Source of the DNA: Streptomyces bikiniensis | GTDB lineage: Bacteria > Actinomycetota > Actinomycetes > Streptomycetales > Streptomycetaceae | DNA length: 49,583 nucleotides | Reading direction: 5' to 3' | Assembly: GCA_000716465.1 (NCBI GenBank) | Contig: JNWL01000043.1 | Location: forward strand, 1-49,583 | Shown: positions 32,385 through 39,452 of the stretch, in pieces | Numbering within the stretch: the first letter of the stretch is position 1 | Layout of the letters: the number at the start of each line of letters is the position of its first letter | Made by a program: the position numbers and the translations under genes | Notes under the pieces: generated by a model | Told to the model about the DNA's origin: nothing | Database searches by the model: none | Seen by the model: only the letters and a program-made list of their open reading frames with translations

Positions 32385-33814
32385 AGCAGGCGCCGGATGT
32401 CGCCGCGGACCCGGTAGAACCCGCCCGCCGCCGGGTGCAGGGCGTCGACCACGTACCGCGCGCCGGGCTCGCGGATCGCCCGCGGGAACTGCACGTTCCA
32501 CGAGGAGTCGTAGCCTCCGGAGACGACCCGGACCCGGGTGCGGCCCGACTCGTTCACGCACTCCACGACCACCGCGCCGGCCGGGGCGTCGCTGACGACG
32601 GTCACGGCGGCGGCGGTCGTGGCCGGCTCGTACACCGGCAGCGCGGCGGCGAGCTTGACGTCCCGGGCGACCGGGACCGTGCCCTGCTGGGCGGCCGTGA
32701 TCGCCGCCTCGCTCGCGTCCACGCAGACCAGCGAGCCGTCCGTGGTCACCAGGTAGAGCCGCTCGTCCCGGTACTGCATGGAGAGCGCCGAGCCGCCTCC
32801 CGTGCCGAGCTTCCACAGGCGGGTGCCGTCCTCCGCGAAGCAGTAGACGGAGGAGGACGAGTCGCCCGCGAAGACGAACCGGCCGCCGGGCGAGGTCGCG
32901 CAGGAGTACACCGCGCTGTCGCAGGAGTACACCGCCTCCACGCGCCCGTCCTTCTTCGCGAGCCGCTGCACCTTCCTGCGGCCGGTGCCCGCGTAGACCG
33001 CGGTGTCCTCCTGCCAGCCGAAGAGGACCGCGCCGTCGGTGGCCGTGTGCCACAGCTCGCCGCCGCCGTCCGGTGCGTGGGCCGCGACGCCGCGCGTGTC
33101 CCCGTAGTAGACGGCGTCGCCGTCGGCCCGGACCATCCAGGCGTGCTCGCCCTGGCCGCCGCGCGCCCACTGGTGCTCGTCCTCGTGGTCGATGACGGTG
33201 AGCCGGCCCGAGCGGTCGGCGACGTGCAGGACGCCCTCGTGGATGTCGAGCCAGAAGATGTCGACGTCGGTGGCGATGTCGTACGCGGCGAAGGGGAGCT
33301 TGGACGACAGGTCGTACACCTTGCCGTCGTCGCAGCCCGCGTAGATCCAGAAGTCGTCGGCGACCAGGCACTTGACGCCGTCCGGCAGGCTGAAGCGGGC
33401 CTGCACCTCGCCGGTGCGGTCGAGCGTGAAGACGTCCCCCGCCTGGTTGCCGACCCAGCAGCGCTCCTCCTCGACGTGGATGCCGAAGGCGGCCGAGCCC
33501 GTCCGGAAGCGCCAGAGCACCGGGGCGACGGCCCGCGCGGTGGAGGGCGCCGAGGTGACGGCGCGGCGCGTCACCGGGCGGGCGGCGCGTGCTCCGCGCA
33601 CCGCGGGCGCGTACCCCTTGCGGACCTTCTCCCCGATCTTCTTCGCGGCGGCGGCCTGGGCCTTCTGCGCGGTCGGGAACGTCGAGCGCTGCGTCTGCCC
33701 CTCGGTGCCGATCCGGCCGTAGCGGACCGACACCGCGAGGTCCGCGACGGTCACTTCGTAGAACTTGTGGGCACCGCCGCCGTCCTGCGACAGCTCCAGG
33801 TAAGTCGTCGTCAT
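32381..33814 (-). CDS. WGR-domain protein with PQQ-like beta-propeller
   Basis: The product has about 477 residues. The N-terminal WGR domain (about 1-75) reads MTTTYLELSQDGGGAHKFYE and VSVRYGRIGTEGQTQRSTF, with the YGRIGTEGQ core. A basic linker (AVRGARAARPVTRRAVTSAP) follows. A cytoplasmic beta-propeller comes next, with regular blades such as CWVGNQAGDVFTLDRTGEVQ and VFAGDSSSSVYCFAEDGTRL. WGR domains bind nucleic acid in PARPs and occur in MolR-like bacterial proteins. TAACGT (33822-33827, minus) is 7 nt upstream of the ATG at 33814, indicating a leaderless mRNA. The overlapped downstream gene is probably a functional partner. Confidence 0.88.
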   Translation of the reverse strand: MTTTYLELSQDGGGAHKFYEVTVADLAVSVRYGRIGTEGQTQRSTFPTAQKAQAAAAKKIGEKVRKGYAPAVRGARAARPVTRRAVTSAPSTARAVAPVLWRFRTGSAAFGIHVEEERCWVGNQAGDVFTLDRTGEVQARFSLPDGVKCLVADDFWIYAGCDDGKVYDLSSKLPFAAYDIATDVDIFWLDIHEGVLHVADRSGRLTVIDHEDEHQWARGGQGEHAWMVRADGDAVYYGDTRGVAAHAPDGGGELWHTATDGAVLFGWQEDTAVYAGTGRRKVQRLAKKDGRVEAVYSCDSAVYSCATSPGGRFVFAGDSSSSVYCFAEDGTRLWKLGTGGGSALSMQYRDERLYLVTTDGSLVCVDASEAAITAAQQGTVPVARDVKLAAALPVYEPATTAAAVTVVSDAPAGAVVVECVNESGRTRVRVVSGGYDSSWNVQFPRAIREPGARYVVDALHPAAGGFYRVRGDIRRLL

Positions 33815-33970
33815 GGGAAGAACGTTAGGGGTGACCACTGACAACGCCCCGGGCGAGGGGCGGCGCCACCCGTCCTTCCGGGCGGGTCGCCACCGGTCCT
33901 TCCGGGCAGGTCACCACCGGTTCCCGGGAGGGGGAGGCAGCGGTTCCGGTTTCCCGGCGAGGAGGCGCCG

Positions 33971-35194
33971 TCAGTCCCCCCGGCCGCCCGCCGCCACCGC
34001 GGCGTGGGCCAGCGGGTCGGCCAGGACGTCGCGGAGGACGAGGGCCGCCGCGCCCCGGGCCGCGTCGGTGGCGGCGGACGCCGGGCGCAGCCGGCCCGCG
34101 TCCGGGGTCCAGAGGCCGGAGACGACCCGGTCGGCGAGCTCCTTCGTCAGGGCGGGCGTCAGCCAGGGCATCAGGCGCGGGTAGATGCCGCCCAGGACGA
34201 CGGCCTCGGGGTCGAGGAGGTTCACGGCCCCCGACAGGGCGCGTCCGAGCATGCGGCCCGCCTCCGCGAGGGCGGCGAGGGCGCGCGGTTCCCCCGCCCC
34301 GGCGCGGCCCGCCAGGTCGGGGACGCCGGTCGCTCCGGCCGAGACGAGGAGGGCCGCCTGCCCCGCGTACTGCTCCAGGCAGCCGCGCGAGCCGCAGCGG
34401 CAGCGGGGTCCCGCGGCGTCGACGACCATGTGCCCGATCTCGCCCGAGAACCCGTGCGCGCCGCGCAGCAGTTCGCCGTGGACGACGATCGCGCCGCCGA
34501 CGCCGATCTCCCCCGTCAGGTGCAGGAAGGTGCGCACCTCGCCGAGGGAGCCGAACCACAGCTCGGCGAGGGCCGCCGAGTTGGCCTCGTTGTCGGAGGC
34601 GACGGGCAGGCCGGCGGTGGCGGGCCGCAGGGCGGTGAGGGCCTCGGCGAAGAGGCGTTCGGCGGGGACCTCGTTCCAGCCGAGGTTGGGGGCCTGCCGG
34701 ACGGTCCCGCCGGAGACGAGTCCGGGCAGGGCGAGCCCGGCCCCCGCCGGCACGAGGCCGAGGCCCGCCGCCTCGTCCAGGGCCCCGGCGGCGATGCGCG
34801 CGGCCCGGGCCAGGACCTCGCCGGCGCCGGACGCGCGGTTGTCCAGGCGCTCGGTGTGCCGGACGCGGTCGGTGCCGGTCAGGTCGGCGACGCAGGCGGT
34901 GACGTAGTCGACGTTGATCTCGACGCCGAGACCGGCGGGCCCGGTGTCGGCCGGTTTCAGAACGGTGCCCGGCCGTCCCGCCTGCCCGCTGAAGGTCTTG
35001 CCCGACTCCATGAGGAGCCCGAGGTCGAGGAGCTGCTCGACGAGGGAGGAGACGGCGGGCCGGGTGAGTCCGACGCGGGCCGCGACGGCGGCCCGGGTGG
35101 TCTCGCCGGCCTCGTGGACGGTCCGCAGGACGAGGCTCAGGTTGTGCCGGCGCACTCCCGACTTGTCGGCCTTGGGTTCCGTGGGCTGGTTCAT
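33971..35194 (-). CDS. ROK-family transcriptional regulator
   Basis: The product has 407 residues. The N-terminal winged helix reads SLVLRTVHEAGETTRAAVAA and LTRPAVSSLVEQLLDLGLL. The ROK sugar-kinase-like domain has GLGVEINVDYVTACVADL, HLTGEIGVGGAIVVHGELL, GAHGFSGEIGHM and the zinc-binding CRCGSRGCLEQYAG. ROK repressors (NagC/XylR type) sense sugars. TAGGCT (35205-35210, minus) lies 10 nt before the ATG at 35194 and no ribosome site is visible. Its ligand is unknown; the xylAB region 5 kb away makes xylose a candidate only. Confidence 0.92.
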   Translation of the reverse strand: MNQPTEPKADKSGVRRHNLSLVLRTVHEAGETTRAAVAARVGLTRPAVSSLVEQLLDLGLLMESGKTFSGQAGRPGTVLKPADTGPAGLGVEINVDYVTACVADLTGTDRVRHTERLDNRASGAGEVLARAARIAAGALDEAAGLGLVPAGAGLALPGLVSGGTVRQAPNLGWNEVPAERLFAEALTALRPATAGLPVASDNEANSAALAELWFGSLGEVRTFLHLTGEIGVGGAIVVHGELLRGAHGFSGEIGHMVVDAAGPRCRCGSRGCLEQYAGQAALLVSAGATGVPDLAGRAGAGEPRALAALAEAGRMLGRALSGAVNLLDPEAVVLGGIYPRLMPWLTPALTKELADRVVSGLWTPDAGRLRPASAATDAARGAAALVLRDVLADPLAHAAVAAGGRGD

Positions 35195-35317
35195 GGTGAG
35201 CGAGAGCCTAGTCGCCCCTTTCGCCCGCACGGCAACGGCGTCCGGCGCGGAGCCGCCCCCCGCGTCCGGCGTCGTGCCCACCCCCCTCCCACCCCGTACC
35301 GGCGCCCCTCACCAAAC

Positions 35318-35349
35318 AGTTCGCTCACCGAACTCTCCTCCACTAGGCT
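35318..35349 (+). promoter_or_regulatory. HxlR-gene promoter and inverted repeat
   Basis: AGTTCG (35318-35323) and CGAACT (35329-35334) form an inverted repeat with a 5-bp spacer. It lies 10 bp upstream of TAGGCT (35344-35349), which is 6 nt from the GTG start at 35356. The repeat overlaps the expected -35 region and suits autoregulation by the HxlR protein. Confidence 0.6.
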
Positions 35350-35355
35350 CCGGCC

Positions 35356-35925
35356 GTGACGCTTCCCCGCGACTACCGGGGCCGGACCTGCGCCCTCGCC
35401 CGCTCGTCGGAGACCGTCGGCGAGCGCTGGACGCGGCTGATCCCGCGCGACGCCTTCTTCGGGGTCCGCAGGTTCGGCGAGTTCGCCGCGCATCTGGGGG
35501 TGCCCAGGTCCGTCCTCACCGACCGGCTCGCCACCCTCGTCGGGGCGGGGGTCCTGGAGCGCCGTCCCGAGCCGGGGACGGGCCGCCGGGAGGCCTACGG
35601 ACTGACGCCCAAGGGCGTCGCCCTGTGGCCGGTCGTCCGCGCGCTCACCGCCTGGGGCGAGGAGTTCCACCCGGCGGCGGGCGGACCGCGCCGCGTCCTC
35701 CGGCACTCCGAGGACGAGGCCCCGCTCGATCCGGACGGGCGCTGTACGGAGTGCGGTACGTCCGTGCCGGCCGCGGACGCCCTGGTCGCGCCCGGCCCGG
35801 GACTCGCTCCCCCGGGCCCCGACGCCGATCCGGTGACGGCGGCGCTCGCCCGGCCCCACCGGCTGCTCACCCCCTTGATCGCCCACGCGCCCGCGGGGCG
35901 TCCCACGAGAGGTCCACGAGAATGA
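35356..35925 (+). CDS. HxlR-family transcriptional regulator
   Basis: A 189-residue protein. The winged helix at about 10-100 has the HxlR pattern: CALARSSETVGERWTRLIPR, FGEFAAHLGVPRSVLTDRLA and YGLTPKGVALWPVVRALTAW, followed by a C-terminal tail with RCTECGTSVPAAD. Many HxlR proteins respond to quinones or aldehydes via cysteines; two Cys (CTEC) are present in the tail and one near the N-terminus. The start GTG has a -10 6 nt upstream, so the mRNA is leaderless. The stop overlaps the next gene's ATG (ATGA), coupling it to a ketopantoate-reductase-like enzyme. Confidence 0.9.
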   Translation: MTLPRDYRGRTCALARSSETVGERWTRLIPRDAFFGVRRFGEFAAHLGVPRSVLTDRLATLVGAGVLERRPEPGTGRREAYGLTPKGVALWPVVRALTAWGEEFHPAAGGPRRVLRHSEDEAPLDPDGRCTECGTSVPAADALVAPGPGLAPPGPDADPVTAALARPHRLLTPLIAHAPAGRPTRGPRE

Positions 35926-36854
35926 AGATCCTGGTCGTCGGAGCCGGCGCCACCGGTGGCTATTTCGGTGCCCTGCTGGCCCGTGCCGGCGAGGACGTCA
36001 CCTTCCTGGTCCGTCCCGCCCGGGCCGCCGCGCTGCGCGAGCGCGGGCTGCGGGTCGTCGGGCGGGACGGGGAGTGGGCCCTGGAGCCCCGTCTCGTCAC
36101 GGCCGACGCGCCGGGCGGGCCGTACGACCTCGTCCTCCTCTCGGTGAAGTCCACCGGGCTCGACCGGGCGGCGGCGGACATGGCGCCGGCCGTCGGACCG
36201 GACACCGCGATCGTCCCGCTCCTCAACGGCCTCGCCCACCTGGACGCGCTCAACGCCCTCTTCGGCCCGTCGGCCGTCCTCGGCGGCGTGGCGAAGGTGG
36301 TCACCACCCTCGACGCCACGGGGGACATCCGCAGGCTCGCCCCCCTGGCCCACCTGGCCCTCGGCGAGCAAAACGGCACGGTCTCCGCGCGCGTGGAGAG
36401 GATCCGGTCGGTCCTCGAAGGGGCGGGGATCGACGCGCCGGTGCCGGAGGACGTCCTGACGGCGATGTGGCACAAGTGGGTGTTCATCACCACCTTCGGC
36501 GCCGTGACGAGCCTGATGCGCGGCACGGTCGGTGAGGTGTACGACGCGCCGGGCGGCCCCGCCCTGGGCCCGGCGGTGCTCGACGAGGCGGCGGCGGTCG
36601 CCGCGGCGGCCGGGCACCCCGTACCGGAGGAGGAACGGGCGGCGACGCTGGCCGTGGTGTCCGCGTCCGGGTCGCCGATGGTGCCGTCCCTCTACCGCGA
36701 CCTGACGGCGGGTCATCCCACGGAGGTCGAACACCTCTTTGGCGACCTGACCGCCCGGGCCCGGGCACTCGGCGTGGCGACGCCCCTGCTCGACCTGGCG
36801 ACCCTGCGCGTGCACCAGCGCCGGGTCACGGCTCGGGCGGCGGCAGGGGTCTGA
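35922..36854 (+). CDS. Ketopantoate reductase-family oxidoreductase (PanE/ApbA-like)
   Basis: The product has 310 residues. The N-terminal Rossmann motif reads KILVVGAGATGGYFGALLAR, followed by VTFLVRPARAAALRERGLRV. The conserved VLLSVKSTGLDRA (Lys near the active site) and IVPLLNGLAHLDAL follow, then the C-terminal helical domain with WHKWVFITTFGAVTSLMRGT (Lys) and GSPMVPSLYRDLTAGHPTEV with the EVEHL motif. The classical reaction is NADPH reduction of 2-ketopantoate to pantoate. Coupling to an HxlR regulator and the absence of panB/panC nearby suggest another 2-keto acid or lactone substrate. Relatives in such operons are annotated 2-dehydropantoate 2-reductase. Confidence 0.9.
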   Translation: MKILVVGAGATGGYFGALLARAGEDVTFLVRPARAAALRERGLRVVGRDGEWALEPRLVTADAPGGPYDLVLLSVKSTGLDRAAADMAPAVGPDTAIVPLLNGLAHLDALNALFGPSAVLGGVAKVVTTLDATGDIRRLAPLAHLALGEQNGTVSARVERIRSVLEGAGIDAPVPEDVLTAMWHKWVFITTFGAVTSLMRGTVGEVYDAPGGPALGPAVLDEAAAVAAAAGHPVPEEERAATLAVVSASGSPMVPSLYRDLTAGHPTEVEHLFGDLTARARALGVATPLLDLATLRVHQRRVTARAAAGV

Positions 36855-37011
36855 GGCGGCCCCCGCGGGGTGAAGGCCCGGAACGGGACGAAGACGGGGC
36901 GGAGGCCCGGAACGGGGCGGAGGTCCGGAGCCGGCCCGGGTCGGGGCGGGGTCCGGGGCCCGGGGCATCCCCAGGAGGACTCCCCCCCTCCGCCGCCCGG
37001 CGGAGACGGAG

Positions 37012-37039
37012 CGCCCTCCGGGCCGACGCCCGGAGGGCG
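37012..37039 (+). terminator. 12-bp perfect stem-loop
   Basis: CGCCCTCCGGGC (37012-37023) and GCCCGGAGGGCG (37028-37039) pair fully around CGAC. It ends the HxlR/ketopantoate-reductase unit. Upstream, 36880-36960 contains degenerate CCCGGAACGGGGCGGAGG repeats. Confidence 0.65.
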
Positions 37040-37060
37040 GGGCGCCGGCAGCCCGGCCCC

Positions 37061-37210
37061 GTGAAGAAACCCAAGGCCCTTCCCCACGTCCCCCATTGGG
37101 CCGCCGTGGCCGCCCGCGCCGCGCCATTGCTCGTCCTGCCGTCCGGGGCATGGCGCGTCGCCCCGGCGGGCGGCGGCGAGCTGTGGCGGAAGGACGTCGG
37201 GGACCTGGTG
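37061..37210 (+). pseudogene. N-terminal remnant of a streptomycete membrane protein
   Basis: A GTG at 37061 reads KALPHVPHWAAVAARAAPLL and VLPSGAWRVA. This matches the start of a common multi-helix membrane protein (ALPHVPRWAAxAAHAxPLxVLPSGxWRxA), then turns into unrelated LWRKDVGDLVVVV. No later helices are present. The call rests on about 30 residues, so it is tentative. The rest of the gap 36855-37302 shows no gene. Confidence 0.4.
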
Positions 37211-37302
37211 GTCGTGGTCCGCGAGGACGAGAAGAGGGGCCCCCTGTCCGTGCACGGACGCTGGTGGCGGACGCTGTCAGTGCCCTCTTCTACATTGGCG
37301 CC

Positions 37303-38322
37303 ATGGAGATCACCGAGCAGGTACTGGCGGAGGCCTGGCAGCGGACGGCCGCGCGGCACGCCGCACTCGACGGGGTGGGGCTGCCACCGGTGGCGCACTC
37401 GGAGGAGGAGCTGGAGCGGGCCGAGGAGAGCGACCGCCTGCGCCTGCTGCTGGACGAGGACGGCACGGTACGCGGCCGTCACGGACCCTACCGGGAGGTC
37501 TTCGTCACCCGCGACCTCGAACAGGTCCTCTACCTGATCGCCGAGGACGCCGTGTGCCGGCGCGGCGACGGCCCCGAGCGGTCGGCCGACGCGCTGGAGC
37601 GGATGGATCCGGCGTGGGGCCGGCGGTTCCGCAGCGGCGGCCTGGACGACACCGGGACGATCGAGGCGTGCGGGCGCGACCCGTTGGAGGGCCTCGCCTG
37701 GATCGCCGGGTCCTGGCGCGGCCAGACCCCGTACACGACGCTCTCCTTCGTCCGGGCGGCGCCCGGGCGGACCGTCGACGCCGAGCGGCTGGCCCTGCTG
37801 CGCGGGGCCGATCCCGCCCAGGTCTCGGCCGGCACGCGCCTGAAGGACCTCCAGGCCGTGGACGGCGGCCGGACCCACTGGGACCGCGAGTGGGAGAGCT
37901 GCTGCTTCGGGCAGGCGGGAGAATGGACGTACCTGCTGTACCACGAGACGCCCCACAGGCCCTTCGACCGGGAGGCGTACGCGGCGCTCGGGATCGAGGA
38001 GAGCGTGCGGCTGACCGCCACCTCGGCGAAGGCGATCTACACCTTCGACTACACGAGGGGCGACCACCGTGTCGACGACGACTGGGGCGTCCTGGAGCTG
38101 ATCTGGTACGAGCGCGGTCACGCCCCCTATCTGCGGGGCGGCGAGCTGGACTTCCTCAACCGGGCCGTACGCCGCGCCGAACTGGACCATCCCGAGCTGA
38201 CCAACACCTTCGAGCTGTACTTCCACGCCCTGGAGGACTCCCTCGGCCTGCGCCTGCCGCGCCAGGACTTCGCGGAGGGCGAGGTGCGGGCCGCGTACTG
38301 GGCCGGCGGCCCGGACGCGTGA
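37303..38322 (+). CDS. Conserved hypothetical protein, 339 residues
   Basis: A soluble acidic protein with no signal peptide. Readable blocks are EVFVTRDLEQVLYLIAEDAV, DALERMDPAWGRRF, GLAWIAGSWRGQTPYTTLSF, DLQAVDGGRTHWDREWESCC, TYLLYHETPHRPFDREAYAA, AKAIYTFDYTRGDHRVDDDW and HPELTNTFELYFHALEDSLG. The aromatic-rich repeats resemble SUKH/immunity-type or DUF domains found in streptomycetes, but I cannot assign one. TACATT (37291-37296) lies 6 nt before the ATG, so the mRNA is probably leaderless. It stands alone. Confidence 0.75.
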   Translation: MEITEQVLAEAWQRTAARHAALDGVGLPPVAHSEEELERAEESDRLRLLLDEDGTVRGRHGPYREVFVTRDLEQVLYLIAEDAVCRRGDGPERSADALERMDPAWGRRFRSGGLDDTGTIEACGRDPLEGLAWIAGSWRGQTPYTTLSFVRAAPGRTVDAERLALLRGADPAQVSAGTRLKDLQAVDGGRTHWDREWESCCFGQAGEWTYLLYHETPHRPFDREAYAALGIEESVRLTATSAKAIYTFDYTRGDHRVDDDWGVLELIWYERGHAPYLRGGELDFLNRAVRRAELDHPELTNTFELYFHALEDSLGLRLPRQDFAEGEVRAAYWAGGPDA

Positions 38323-38338
38323 GGCGCCGTGACGGCAC

Positions 38339-38593
38339 GTGGCACCGGACCCCGCGCAGCTCCGGGCCAGGGCCGATGCGAGGGGCCCGATCACCCGGGA
38401 CGTCTCCGTCGGCTCCACGAGCACTCGTGAGCACGGGCGGACAGCGGGGCGACTCCCCGCGGTTCCAACAGCGGGGCGACTCCCCGCGGTCGCCACGAGA
38501 TACGAGGAACTCGCCGTCCGCCGTGAAGCGACCGTGCCGGTCGCCGCCATCCACGAGCGGCTGTTGCCACCACTGCTCCCGGGGGTCAGCCGA
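38339..38593 (+). mobile_element. Remnant of an IS5-like transposase
   Basis: The frame reads LRARADARGPITRDVSVGST, then STREHGRTAG, and after a break VATRYEELAVRREATVPVAA. It resembles the DDE region of streptomycete IS5 transposases (AxAxGxIxWxVSVDSTxxRAHQH) and their extreme C-terminus (TRYEKLAVRYEATVxVAAI). The catalytic Asp of VDST has become Gly. Between the two pieces lies an in-frame 27-bp duplication (38442-38463 and 38469-38490), each copy a GCGGGG-CGACT-CCCCGC hairpin. Terminal inverted repeats were not found. A relic, not mobile. Confidence 0.55.
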
Positions 38594-38978
38594 GGATGGC
38601 GTCAAGCTCCACTTCAACGAGCCATTCGGGATCGATGAAGCGTGAGACCTCGAGGAAGGTGCAGACCGGGCGGACAGACGCGAAGCGCTCTCCGTGCGCT
38701 CGCGCGGCTTCTTCCCAACGCGTCACGTCGGTAAGCATGATGCGGGTCCGCACGACGTCCCCCAGGGACGCGCCCGTTTCCTTCAACGCGGCGTCTGCGA
38801 TGTCCAGACACCTGACAGTCTGGGCATGGACGTCGCCTCGGCCCACGGTCGCTCCGTCGTCCCCGATGGGAGCAGTCCCGGCGACTGCGACGTGTGCCCC
38901 TTTGCGGACCGCCCGGGAGAAACCGATGCGAGGTTCGAGCGGCGAACCAGAACCGACTGTCTGCCGAACATGATCCAT
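38586..38978 (-). CDS. RidA-family protein
   Basis: A 130-residue RidA/YjgF-type protein. It begins MDHVRQTVGSGSPLEPRIGF, then VAVAGTAPIGDDG, HAQTVRCLDIADAALKETGA, DVVRTRIMLTDVTRWEEAAR and the terminal RPVCTFLEVSRFIDPEWLVE with VEVELDAI. The Arg in VRTRIML and the Glu near the C-terminus correspond to the usual carboxylate-binding pair. RidA enzymes hydrolyse reactive enamines or imines released by PLP enzymes; family members here are often of the Rid4-7 type with unknown substrates. No good ribosome site precedes the ATG at 38978. Its stop lies beside the IS remnant. Confidence 0.88.
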   Translation of the reverse strand: MDHVRQTVGSGSPLEPRIGFSRAVRKGAHVAVAGTAPIGDDGATVGRGDVHAQTVRCLDIADAALKETGASLGDVVRTRIMLTDVTRWEEAARAHGERFASVRPVCTFLEVSRFIDPEWLVEVELDAILG

Positions 38979-39018
38979 CGCGCCATGATCACAGATCGCC
39001 GCATTTTCGGGACAGGCT

Positions 39019-39252
39019 TCAGTAGCGGTTTCCGCCCCGGCGGTGGTGGGCGTCGCTGCCGGTCGGCGGGGAGTTGTGGACGGACAGGGAGTTGAAGGAG
39101 ACCCGGTCGGTCCGGGCCTGGCGCAGGGCCTCCTGCTCCTGGAGCAGTCCCTCGATCGTCTCCGTCCTGCCCGCATTTCGGCGGTGCACGACGACGAACG
39201 CCAGCACCCCGAGGCCGACGATGACTCCGAACAGGATGAGCAGAGCGGTCAT
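39019..39252 (-). CDS. Small single-pass membrane protein
   Basis: The 77-residue product has one N-terminal membrane helix, TALLILFGVIVGLGVLAFVV, followed by VHRRNAGRTETIEGLLQEQE and a polar tail SVHNSPPTGSDAHHRRGGNR. A strong ribosome site (GGGGGAGGAA) lies 5 nt before the ATG at 39252. The short amphipathic helix and His/Arg/Gly-rich tail suggest an envelope-associated regulator or scaffold. No known family. Confidence 0.7.
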   Translation of the reverse strand: MTALLILFGVIVGLGVLAFVVVHRRNAGRTETIEGLLQEQEALRQARTDRVSFNSLSVHNSPPTGSDAHHRRGGNRY

Positions 39253-39329
39253 GTGTTCCTCCCCCTGGTCACCCGCAGGGTAACCCGGAGATCACGGCCC
39301 GGCCAGGGTGCGGCGATGAAGTGGATCAT

Positions 39330-39452
39330 GCCCGTTCCGCTTCCTCACCCGCGCCCCCACCCGTCCCCGTATCCGCTTCCGTACCCGTCCCCGTCCCCGT
39401 CCCCGTCCCCGTATCCACTTCCGCTTCCGTACCCGCATCCGCTCCCGCCCCG
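39330..39452. repeat. CCCGTN hexamer microsatellite after xylB
   Basis: About 120 bases consist of imperfect tandem hexamers, mainly CCCGTC, CCCGTA, CCGCTT and TCCGTA (for example CCCGTCCCCGTCCCCGTCCC near 39386). The array starts right after the xylB stop and reads as Arg/Val/Lys nonsense on either strand. It is probably a slippage-prone non-coding tract. Confidence 0.75.

Noticed and set aside
38442..38490. Twin GCGGGG/CCCCGC hairpins considered as integron attC or REP element
   Set aside because: They are an in-frame 27-bp duplication within the transposase-derived frame; no integrase or RAYT gene is present.
39341..39450. CCCGTC repeats considered as CRISPR or coding repeat
   Set aside because: Units are 6 bp, contiguous and without spacers; no cas gene is nearby, and the reading frames are nonsense.
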